Source: a virus. From it: DNA of 34,878 bases. Position 1 is the first letter of the stretch. Every line of letters begins with the position of its first letter. The notes under the pieces were generated by a model. The model was not told the origin of the DNA, searched no databases, and was given only the letters and a program-made list of their open reading frames with translations. The DNA lies in IMG/VR virus record IMGVR_UViG_3300042544_000915, positions 1-34,878 of that record; one strand, written 5' to 3'. Position numbers and translations under genes: made by a program. Shown piece by piece: positions 28,051 to 34,878 of the stretch.

Positions 28051-29163
28051 TTAAGAGTTAGTTGCGGTGTAACGTAAACTTCCATTGTTGCCAGTTAATC
28101 TGTCAGATGCTAAGTAAGCATCACTTGGCACTTGCCATAATGCAAATCTCTTAGACATAATCAAAGAATATCCTGCTCCAAGCGTTGCAGATTCGTAACC
28201 AACTGTGGTTTCAGTAGGGCAGTCAATCTCTCTTAATTGAAAATCGATGTTTAACATACCTAAAGTTCCCTCGCTTCCTGGCATTTCAAATGGCATTGCC
28301 ATGTTCCAGAATGTAGATAAACCAAGTTGTTGAGCTCTGAATCCTTTGTATCTGTCTAATTCAACGATTCCAAAAGTTCCAGGCATCAATACTGCAAATT
28401 GATTTGATCCCCAAGATGTACCTGAATAGATATCGTGGTAGTAATCAATGTTACCCGCAGCGGCCGCGTTGTTTAACGTAGCGTATTGAGTCATTGCAGG
28501 GTTTAAAGATTGAACGTAAGCAGAATCAACTAAACCACTACCAACAACGATTGGTCTACCTTGACCCTCATTGCTTCTGTAATCAGTTAATACTTTTGTC
28601 CAACCCTCAGAGAAGTTGTTTACAGTAGAGTCATCATTGAAGTTAACGGTAACCGCAGTGTTTGCGCCCGTAACGACATTTGTACCCCATGTTACTTGAC
28701 CTAACAATGTTTGGTCAATCTTACCAACGAAACCATTCATAGCAGCCATTAGACCAGCTAAGTGCTCTTGCATAAATGGAGTTGGTGCACCACCGATTGA
28801 CACAGTTGCAGAAGCCTCATCGCAGTAACGTGCTATTGTTGCTTGGTCAAAGTGTAATCCGAATTTTACGATTGAAGTTGTATCAATAGTAATTTCATCA
28901 TACGCTTGTACTAAGTCAATATCACAGTTGTCAGCAGTTGACATTTGTGCTGGTGTTGTACGTTGGTAGTATTTCAATCTTAAATCTTTAATGTGGCCCG
29001 CAGTGTTTGCAAGTTGTAAAGAGTCAGCGATTGGTGTCGCGTTTGCGCCTTTCTCTAAGGCGGCGCGTAAAAATCCCGTAGGAGTAATCTTATGTTCTGG
29101 TGCGTTTTGTCCAATTATGAATTTCATATGTTGGAGCATCGCGGGGCAATAACCTAATGCCAT
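28051..29163 (-). CDS. Major capsid protein (370 aa)
   Basis: It follows the scaffold gene and precedes connectors, with a length and composition typical of HK97-fold capsid proteins: an N-terminal arm (MLQHMKFIIGQNAPEHKI), a Gly/Ala-rich body and a C-terminal domain containing FQLREIDCPTETTVGYE and YSLIMSKRFALWQVP. No protease gene is seen, in line with a separate scaffold. Position is the strongest evidence. Confidence 0.8.
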   Translation of the reverse strand: MALGYCPAMLQHMKFIIGQNAPEHKITPTGFLRAALEKGANATPIADSLQLANTAGHIKDLRLKYYQRTTPAQMSTADNCDIDLVQAYDEITIDTTSIVKFGLHFDQATIARYCDEASATVSIGGAPTPFMQEHLAGLMAAMNGFVGKIDQTLLGQVTWGTNVVTGANTAVTVNFNDDSTVNNFSEGWTKVLTDYRSNEGQGRPIVVGSGLVDSAYVQSLNPAMTQYATLNNAAAAGNIDYYHDIYSGTSWGSNQFAVLMPGTFGIVELDRYKGFRAQQLGLSTFWNMAMPFEMPGSEGTLGMLNIDFQLREIDCPTETTVGYESATLGAGYSLIMSKRFALWQVPSDAYLASDRLTGNNGSLRYTATNS

Positions 29164-29176
29164 GATATTTTAGTGT

Positions 29177-30055
29177 TTATTTCTGCCCGAAACCTTGCAA
29201 TGCGATGTCTAAGTCGCTTAAAGCGTTGGCTGCCGCGGCAGATGGTTTAGATGAGCTTTGTGGGCTCTGTGTCGACTTTGGTGGCATACCGCCTCCATTG
29301 TCAGATACTTTCAAAAACTTGTTGTCGGCCAAAGCCATATCTGTGAGAGTGTCAAGGTCGAGTTCCTTTCCGTTGTCAAAGATAAGCATTTTATCATCAT
29401 CTTTTGCAACTAATTTTAACTTACCATCAATTTTTTTTATTGCAGCACTTTTTTCAGCAAGTTTTTTATTCAAAAACTCACGCGCAATCTTACTTTCCAC
29501 ATCCAAACCAAACTGACCTGGCAACTTTTTAGATGATATGATGCGATTAATTTCCATTTCTGTAAACTCGCCATCATACTTAGCAACAATCGCATCAATA
29601 GCACTTTGTTTTTCGAATGCGGCATCGGTTGCAGCCTTGGAAAGTTGTGCACTTAGTTCGTTAATCTTACGTTCAAGTTCTGCCTTATCGCCTTTGCCAT
29701 CGATTTGCTTTGATTTTAATTCAGCAATCTTCTTAATTGCAACCTCAACTTTATTATAGGTGTTAGGGTCATCGGTAATTAGTTTGATTGTGTCATCATC
29801 TGCGCCATTATCTTTTAACCATGTTGAAACTTTATTGTTAAACGGATCTAATGCCTCGGCTTTAAAATGTTTCTTAATGTCGATGTTATTTTTAGCCTCA
29901 TTTGCACTCATAAGAGTAGTCAATGATTGGTCCACCTCATCAGGTATCTCGGCAACCAGTTCTTTGATGCCTATAAGTTGTCTATATGTTTCAGAGTTAA
30001 GGTCAAAACCCGCTTTGGTAAGTAATTTTTTAATTGTATCAGCTAATATTGCCAT
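29177..30055 (-). CDS. Capsid scaffold protein (292 aa)
   Basis: Encoded just before the capsid gene, highly charged and Lys/Asp/Glu-rich, with a long coiled-coil stretch (about residues 100-155) and a Ser/Pro/Gln-rich linker near the end (PPKSTQSPQSSSKPS) before a short C-terminal helix (SDLDIALQGFG) that could bind the capsid protein. This is the expected build of a scaffold. Absence of a protease motif implies intact release. Confidence 0.75.
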   Translation of the reverse strand: MAILADTIKKLLTKAGFDLNSETYRQLIGIKELVAEIPDEVDQSLTTLMSANEAKNNIDIKKHFKAEALDPFNNKVSTWLKDNGADDDTIKLITDDPNTYNKVEVAIKKIAELKSKQIDGKGDKAELERKINELSAQLSKAATDAAFEKQSAIDAIVAKYDGEFTEMEINRIISSKKLPGQFGLDVESKIAREFLNKKLAEKSAAIKKIDGKLKLVAKDDDKMLIFDNGKELDLDTLTDMALADNKFLKVSDNGGGMPPKSTQSPQSSSKPSAAAANALSDLDIALQGFGQK

Positions 30056-30078
30056 TGTTTTTGTGTTTTAAATTATAA

Positions 30079-30135
30079 TTAACGTGCACCGCCACATCCT
30101 TTGCAGCCGCCTTTGGGTTTAGTTTGCTTTGCCAT
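30079..30135 (-). CDS. 18-aa Cys-rich peptide
   Basis: The peptide MAKQTKPKGGCKGCGGAR starts in TAATG with the stop of the upstream gene and ends 24 bases before the scaffold gene. Short KGGCKGCGG peptides, which could bind metal, occur in this position in related phages as I recall. Being so short it might only be a coupling device, but the overlapping start and filled gap support translation. Confidence 0.45.
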   Translation of the reverse strand: MAKQTKPKGGCKGCGGAR

Positions 30136-30479
30136 TATTTCTTTGGTTTAGTTGTTTCGTTTTTAGCCTCTAACATCTCCATTAACTTAGCATTTTGCGC
30201 AATAAGCATCTCCATGATGTTTGTGTTTGCTGCATTCGGTTGCCCTTTGCGTGTTGGTGGGTAAAGAATAGCGTGTGCTTCTGCAACACCTAACTCTGCA
30301 GCTTGCTCGGTTGTCAATTCAACTTCCTCAACTTTGTACTTCTCGCGCTTTTCATTGCTTAGTGAACGCTTATAAGTTTCATGAAATTGTTTGTTTGTGC
30401 GGTTAAGAGGGAAGTAATTAACTTCGTTTCGCACGTTTGTAATCTTTAATAGTTTAAATAGTGTCGGATTTGTTTCCAT
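30135..30479 (-). CDS. Hypothetical structural-region protein (114 aa)
   Basis: A charged protein with a basic N-terminal half (FPLNRTNKQFHETYKRS) and a C-terminal coiled-coil heptad stretch (IMEMLIAQNAKLMEMLEAK). It may be a scaffold accessory or head assembly factor. A promoter-like sequence immediately upstream makes it the first gene of the capsid subunit. No family is recognised. Confidence 0.6.
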   Translation of the reverse strand: METNPTLFKLLKITNVRNEVNYFPLNRTNKQFHETYKRSLSNEKREKYKVEEVELTTEQAAELGVAEAHAILYPPTRKGQPNAANTNIMEMLIAQNAKLMEMLEAKNETTKPKK

Positions 30480-30496
30480 TTTATTATTGGGTTTAA

Positions 30497-31414
30497 TTAT
30501 TTATTTGCAAATGTAGCAATTATATTCTTAGGTACAAGCGATGCGGGTATCGGATATGCTTGGTGCCCGCAGTTGTAACCGCCTCGATAAGTTTGGAAGT
30601 TACTTGGGTTAGTATCCTCAATCATTCCCTCAGGTAAGCCAGTGCGGTCATATATTTGTCCTTTCATTTCTTTAAATTCTGCAAAGTTGCCTTTGATAAT
30701 CTTTGGCAGTTCGCTTCTGTGATAGTATTGCTTTTGAGTCAATGCCTTACAAAACGTTCGTGTTGTCTTTATATTACTACCGACATATCGAAACCAATCC
30801 CAACCCAAATCCGCGCTAATAGCTTGGTTAACGGTGGCGTTGTATTGATTAATCGAATCAGTTGCAATCAGTTTTGTATACTTAACCAACGCGCCATCAA
30901 TCGTTGGTGTGCCATTGATGTAGTTGTTTAGTTCCTTAGATAGCTTAGAGTAACTTCCACCGGTAGTCACATAGGTGTTAATCATTTCTCTTACCGGTGT
31001 GATAAGGTTTTGATTTAATCCCGATTCAGTTAACCCCTCCAACGTAACCGATATTGATTGTTGCCTAATTGCCTCAACTACTTTTGGCGGTTTGAATTTC
31101 TTTTCAAGTGCTTTGTAATAAGAAAAGTTAAGCGCGTTTACCTTATCGTAAAGTTTTGCAAATTTCGTTACACTTTCGCCATAATCAGAGTCATCTAAAA
31201 TGATTGTTTCCAAATCACTCTTAAGACTGGATAATAGTTTGATATTCTTAACTGAGTTTGTTATTGTATCGCCTTGAACACCTAACTCGCGTTGAAATTG
31301 TAACAGCCTCCGATAGATTTGCTCTTGAATTTTTGGCATTGCCTCATTCCAAGTAATCAAACCATTGTCAATGGCGTTTAATGTTGCTTGTATTTCTTTA
31401 TTCGCTTGCGCCAT
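30497..31414 (-). CDS. MuF-like minor head protein (305 aa)
   Basis: After the portal gene and overlapping its end by 17 bases, the classic place of the Mu gpF-like head morphogenesis protein. The C-terminal part has the family pattern: DWFRYVGSNIKTTRTFCKAL, then a distal YNCGHQAYPIPA motif with Cys and His that may bind metal. The N-terminal 130 residues are helical. It probably sits in the capsid at the portal and may be injected with the DNA. Confidence 0.8.
   Translation of the reverse strand: MAQANKEIQATLNAIDNGLITWNEAMPKIQEQIYRRLLQFQRELGVQGDTITNSVKNIKLLSSLKSDLETIILDDSDYGESVTKFAKLYDKVNALNFSYYKALEKKFKPPKVVEAIRQQSISVTLEGLTESGLNQNLITPVREMINTYVTTGGSYSKLSKELNNYINGTPTIDGALVKYTKLIATDSINQYNATVNQAISADLGWDWFRYVGSNIKTTRTFCKALTQKQYYHRSELPKIIKGNFAEFKEMKGQIYDRTGLPEGMIEDTNPSNFQTYRGGYNCGHQAYPIPASLVPKNIIATFANK
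30507..30537 (-). promoter_or_regulatory. Probable promoter of the scaffold/capsid genes
   Basis: TTG (30537-30535), 19 bases, then TACATTTGC (30515-30507) on the minus strand match the Bacteroidota consensus. It lies in the last codons of the MuF-like gene and would give extra transcripts for the abundant scaffold and capsid proteins. Confidence 0.6.
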
Positions 31415-33134
31415 TATCTACAATAGTAGCACCAAATATCTGATTAAACAATATGTCTTTAGTGTTTATTTCTTTCAACTTCTCAACTGCAAATCCATTC
31501 AATACCGCTTGTTGCCTTGACTTATCTAAGCGGTTAAATTCAGGATTTTCAGCGTATGCACGTTGAACAAAGTCTTGAATGTATGTGCTTATAACCGCAT
31601 CGGTTTTAGATAGCATCTTATTGCTAACCAACAACGCTTTCTCCTCTTGCGTTTTACCACTCGCAGGGTCAAGGTTAAATGCATCGCGTAACATATCTTG
31701 CATTGCAATGTCGTTAGGGAAACGCTTAACGATATATTCCAACTCTTGCGCACTTAACACCGCATCGTTTAAACCGCTATCCTTAGCCGCTTTAATCTCT
31801 TCAAGTATTAGTTGACTGCCTAAGATATCAAACTGATTTGGCACAACGCAAACGGGCACCATTGATTTAATGGTTGCCACATCGTATATCTCTTTATATC
31901 TCCACATCGCACATAACTCAGCAATGTTAGTCATTATAGTTCCTAAGTCAACTGCAACACCATAAAATGTGTTGTTAGTTTCATCTCTATCGTATGCCTT
32001 TGCAACACCACTTTGAGCCGCGGGTTGTGCCTCTAAAAACTGCATATTGATGGCAGCTAACGAACGATAACGCATTTCATTTATGCGTTTATCCTGCAAC
32101 TCTGCAATCTCGGTTTGTTTTTGTATGTAGCCCATCGGTGGAGTCGGTGCAGGCACTTCTCCCATCGTTGTTTTAGCAGGCCTTACACGTATAGTTTCGT
32201 AGGGCGATGTCGGAATCTGCCCATCTTTACACTTGCTATTAGTACATGGCACACGCTCTTGCTCTTTGGTAAAGGTAAATCCTTGACCGTTGCATGACTT
32301 ACATTGCTCATCTTGATAAATCCAAACCGTTGAATGTATGTGCTGCGTTATCTCGGCGCGTAAATCACTAAACTCAACCGTTGCCACGTTAAGCCATGGT
32401 AACATTGCTTTTAATCTGCTTTGATATTCGCGGCCCAACTCCTCTTCCTCTTCTACAACACCACCAATTGTAAAGCCAGGGAATACACCTAAGCCATGGA
32501 ATGTTTCCTCAACTAAATCAAAACCGTTGCCTTTCTTTTTCTTGCGCCACTTAGACCAACTAATTTTATCAATCGAATAATATACATTGCCATTGTCATC
32601 ATCCTTGTAAACGATTGAATTGCCCTCGTAATGATAAACAATGCTACTTGAATTGATTACATAAGGTTTAGGCTTTTTATATTCAGTTGGCTCAGCTTGT
32701 TCAGCCCACACAATAATAACACCGTTAGCATCAATTGTATATTGTTTTAACCCAACTTGAAAGGCCCAATTCATTAACGACTTGGAAGCGGTAAAGTTTT
32801 TTGTGAGGTATGTTTTTAAGTCCTCATCTTTAGCTATTCTTGGATATTGCGTATCGGGAAACTTTAAAAAGAATCCATCCGCACGTTGTATTTTATTAAG
32901 TGCATTTAAAACGCGATCGTAAACTTCGCTAAACACCGCCTCATAAGTTTTCTTACGATATTCCTTTACGATTATGTGCTCGTTAGGTCTTACCTCATCG
33001 ATTAATTTACGTGGATATTCTCCATCGGAATAGTATTGAAAGTTAACATATTCCTCATCTTCTATGTGTGGATTACGTGCGACATCGGCAACGATATCAG
33101 CATCAATAATAATGTATTTGTTTTCGGTTTCCAT
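31398..33134 (-). CDS. Portal protein with zinc-finger-like insertion (578 aa)
   Basis: The portal forms the dodecameric ring for DNA entry and tail joining. Size, neighbours (MuF-like protein after it) and a central helical wing (about 340-420, QKQTEIAELQDKRINEMRYRSLAAINMQF) support it. Residues 278-303 hold a DnaJ-type pattern CKSCNGQG then CTNSKCKDG (C278, C281, C297, C302), a possible zinc site not found in most portals. The TerL and MuF partners are encoded elsewhere in the same transcript direction. Confidence 0.8.
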   Translation of the reverse strand: METENKYIIIDADIVADVARNPHIEDEEYVNFQYYSDGEYPRKLIDEVRPNEHIIVKEYRKKTYEAVFSEVYDRVLNALNKIQRADGFFLKFPDTQYPRIAKDEDLKTYLTKNFTASKSLMNWAFQVGLKQYTIDANGVIIVWAEQAEPTEYKKPKPYVINSSSIVYHYEGNSIVYKDDDNGNVYYSIDKISWSKWRKKKKGNGFDLVEETFHGLGVFPGFTIGGVVEEEEELGREYQSRLKAMLPWLNVATVEFSDLRAEITQHIHSTVWIYQDEQCKSCNGQGFTFTKEQERVPCTNSKCKDGQIPTSPYETIRVRPAKTTMGEVPAPTPPMGYIQKQTEIAELQDKRINEMRYRSLAAINMQFLEAQPAAQSGVAKAYDRDETNNTFYGVAVDLGTIMTNIAELCAMWRYKEIYDVATIKSMVPVCVVPNQFDILGSQLILEEIKAAKDSGLNDAVLSAQELEYIVKRFPNDIAMQDMLRDAFNLDPASGKTQEEKALLVSNKMLSKTDAVISTYIQDFVQRAYAENPEFNRLDKSRQQAVLNGFAVEKLKEINTKDILFNQIFGATIVDNGASE

Positions 33135-34004
33135 TTAGTAAGTATGGCGTTCTGGAGCCCATCTTCTTTTAGGCTGTTGTAAAAATTTATATCGCATATT
33201 CATTCTTAATGCATGAATTTGCACAAGGTTGTTATATATTGTTAATTGCACTTCACTTATTCTGTTACCTCCAATAGATACACCACAATAGTCATCTGTT
33301 AAGTCCTTTAAACGCATTGTTTTAGTTGAATCCATTGGCCAAAAAGTAGGGTGATACATTTCTTCATGGCAGTCAACACCTAACTGGCACATTGCAATCC
33401 ATAACGGTAACTCATCGGGTATGCATCCTGCAAACTCAATGTTCTTTACACGTATGTTTTCAAAGTTTTCTACCCACTTTGCAAACAATGGATGGCCTTT
33501 TTTCCACCATATAAACTCGGAATGCACATTCCAAATCTTTTCGGTTGTGAATCCGAACGCTTCTTTTACTTCTAATAAGTTGGCCCATTGCTTTGAATCG
33601 GCAGTAATCTCATCACTATCATAGTTAGTAAATCCACTATTCTTAATAGCGAAATCAATTCCTTTTAGTGATTCGATTACTTCGTTTATTTTGTGGTTGT
33701 TAATCATTATCACATCGGCATCAATAAACAACGTATAGTCATAAGGTGTTAACTCATCCATGTGCGCCTTTGCTTTTATGTAACACGTTTCATTGTCCTT
33801 TAACGTGTAGCAATGTGGTGGGATTTCTTTTATCTCGGTAAACAATGCTTTGTAGTCTTCATCTAAACGCGTGATAGTATCGGCTTGCGTTACTAATGTT
33901 ATAGGTAAGTCACAACCGTTTGCACGCAATGACATTGCAAGGTTTGCAGCCATGCATCCATAGTTTTTATGGCCGATTCCGATTAAGAGTATTCCAGTTG
34001 TCAT
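33135..34004 (-). CDS. GT8-like glycosyltransferase (289 aa)
   Basis: A GT-A fold pattern of the family 8 type: N-terminal GILLIGIGHKNYGCMAANLAMSL, acceptor region, and DAD (residues 95-97 in YTLFIDADVIMIN) for metal and nucleotide-sugar binding; ENRIS-like later motifs and an aromatic-rich acceptor half. It starts in the stop of the tail-tip gene and ends one base before the portal gene. Its place inside the structural genes suggests glycosylation of a virion protein. Confidence 0.78.
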   Translation of the reverse strand: MTTGILLIGIGHKNYGCMAANLAMSLRANGCDLPITLVTQADTITRLDEDYKALFTEIKEIPPHCYTLKDNETCYIKAKAHMDELTPYDYTLFIDADVIMINNHKINEVIESLKGIDFAIKNSGFTNYDSDEITADSKQWANLLEVKEAFGFTTEKIWNVHSEFIWWKKGHPLFAKWVENFENIRVKNIEFAGCIPDELPLWIAMCQLGVDCHEEMYHPTFWPMDSTKTMRLKDLTDDYCGVSIGGNRISEVQLTIYNNLVQIHALRMNMRYKFLQQPKRRWAPERHTY

Positions 34005-34873
34005 TCGCAGTTAGAGTTAAAGTTGTTAAATGGCGTTTCAAAGATAGTAAAATCTGAGCTCCAAATGTTTACGTTCTGCATTATTTCGGGATAATTATTG
34101 TTATACTCATCCTCAAATCGTGCTTGTATTTGAGTTGTAAAGTTTTCTGGTGTGAAGTAAATGCCATCATGATTCAATGCAATTACTAAGTTTTGATGCA
34201 CTTCCTCGGGCACCTCATCGACATAACCTTTATAACGCTTTGCCAATCGGGCTGACAATAGTTGTCGGCTTCCATCGGGGCGAACGTAAACAGTTTTGTC
34301 GCTGCTAATGTTTGGCTCTTTAAAGTATAATGGTAAACGGATAAAATTATAAGTTAATGATATAAATGGAAACGTGCCAAACGCTCTGTAAACAAATCCA
34401 AATGCGTTAGATGTGTTTATGTATGCAAGTTTAGTGGTTAAGCATTTATCATTAACCTTTTTAAAGCATTGGTTGGATATAAAAAAACTTGGCTCAGCAA
34501 CACCACACGCAAACGCTAACTGAAAACAATCGCCATCATAAATGTTATCTAATAAATCAGATGACAAAAACGAAAACCAAATGTTATAAATCGGCACTCC
34601 GCTTTGTGTTCCATTAGTCACAATGTTTGTCGTTACATCTGCAACAATAACCGCGCTGCCACCGTTAGGAATCTTGTACATTGTAACGCTACTTATTACT
34701 TCACTTGATACTATTTGCGTTTGAAAAGCCACATCGCCAACATCATAAATCGGTAAGCAAAAGTCTTTTTGAATCCCACACTCTGTATCAGTTACATACT
34801 CGGGTATTCCTAAGTCATTTGCCAAGTTGTAAAAGGTTACAAAACTATTTGGTATATTTAATATCGCTGCCAT
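34001..34873 (-). CDS. Putative tail-tip structural protein (290 aa)
   Basis: Complete copy of the gene whose start is also at 324. It follows the 744-aa tail protein with a coupled start and is beta-rich, with several Cys (DTECGIQKDFC; DGDCFQLAFACG; NQCFKKVNDKC) suited to a compact virion protein. The C-terminal 80 residues (PDGSRQLLSARLAKRY; PEEVHQNLVIALNHDG) are more helical. It ends overlapping the glycosyltransferase gene. It could be a distal tail or appendage-attachment protein; the family is unknown. Confidence 0.6.
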   Translation of the reverse strand: MAAILNIPNSFVTFYNLANDLGIPEYVTDTECGIQKDFCLPIYDVGDVAFQTQIVSSEVISSVTMYKIPNGGSAVIVADVTTNIVTNGTQSGVPIYNIWFSFLSSDLLDNIYDGDCFQLAFACGVAEPSFFISNQCFKKVNDKCLTTKLAYINTSNAFGFVYRAFGTFPFISLTYNFIRLPLYFKEPNISSDKTVYVRPDGSRQLLSARLAKRYKGYVDEVPEEVHQNLVIALNHDGIYFTPENFTTQIQARFEDEYNNNYPEIMQNVNIWSSDFTIFETPFNNFNSNCE

Positions 34874-34878
34874 TATCT
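34550..34878. repeat. Terminal direct repeat, right copy
   Basis: This is the right-hand copy of the 329-bp terminal repeat and starts with the same taataaatcag as base 1. Removing one copy leaves about 34,549 bp of unique sequence. It carries the upstream end of the gene at 34001-34873. Confidence 0.95.

Noticed and set aside
29205-30071. Several long plus-strand frames opposite the scaffold gene
   Set aside because: They mirror the Lys/Asp-rich scaffold codons and give Ser/Leu-rich sequence without domains; typical antisense shadows.
1-34878. Search for integrase, repressor, excisionase or attachment site
   Set aside because: No protein with recombinase motifs and no tRNA-like attachment site were found, so a temperate lifestyle is not supported.

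Overview
The window is essentially one complete genome of a tailed siphovirus-type phage of Bacteroidota. The first 329 bases repeat at the end with five substitutions, and the gene lying across the two ends is continuous, so the genome is about 34,549 bp, circular or terminally redundant/permuted. Bacteroidota is suggested by AT-rich DNA, promoters of the TTG/TTTG-N19-20-TAnnTTTG type, A-rich rather than Shine-Dalgarno start contexts, and families typical of that phylum (BT4734/VirE-N-like primase, DUF3127-like OB protein). A 764-residue tape measure and tail-tube-like proteins indicate a long, probably non-contractile tail. I see no integrase, repressor, tRNA or CRISPR array, so a virulent lifestyle is most likely.

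Layout. Divergent promoters at about 18,396-18,460 split the genome. Leftward (minus strand) come the early genes: small unknowns, an orphan beta-class DNA methyltransferase with an in-gene 21-bp tandem repeat, a DUF3127-like ssDNA-binding protein, a YqaJ/lambda-exonuclease-type nuclease, another PD-(D/E)XK nuclease, a primase, a separate SF3-like helicase and a VRR-NUC nuclease. An AT-rich, repeat-rich gap at 9,673-9,911 is the best origin candidate. Next, from its own promoter, come terminase small and large subunits, a GT2-type glycosyltransferase, a methyltransferase, small proteins, the tail assembly chaperone with a -1 frameshift extension, tape measure and tail-tip proteins. The same run passes the window ends into a GT8-like glycosyltransferase, portal, MuF-like protein, scaffold, major capsid protein, connector/completion proteins, two tail-tube-like paralogues, fibre proteins and small membrane proteins. 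Tail-tip genes thus lie between terminase and portal, which is unusual.

Rightward (plus strand, 18,482-21,954) is a shorter operon of small unknowns with lysis genes: M15 endopeptidase, two-TM holin-like protein and a protein with the layout of a unimolecular spanin. It meets the leftward late genes at a hairpin terminator at about 22,003-22,037.

The most interesting feature is a set of three leader RNAs (about 13,425-13,516 minus, 11,692-11,810 minus, 21,511-21,588 plus). Each has a Bacteroidota-type promoter, a 7-8 nt segment near the 5' end complementary to the apical loop of a later hairpin, an intrinsic terminator with six U, and then an ATG 12-13 nt on. Two share loop sequence; the third has a different loop with a matching different 5' segment, as covariation would produce. 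They precede the nuclease/primase genes, the helicase genes and the last plus-strand gene. They look like a repeated pseudoknot attenuator family, possibly coordinating replication genes, and I cannot assign them to a known RNA family.
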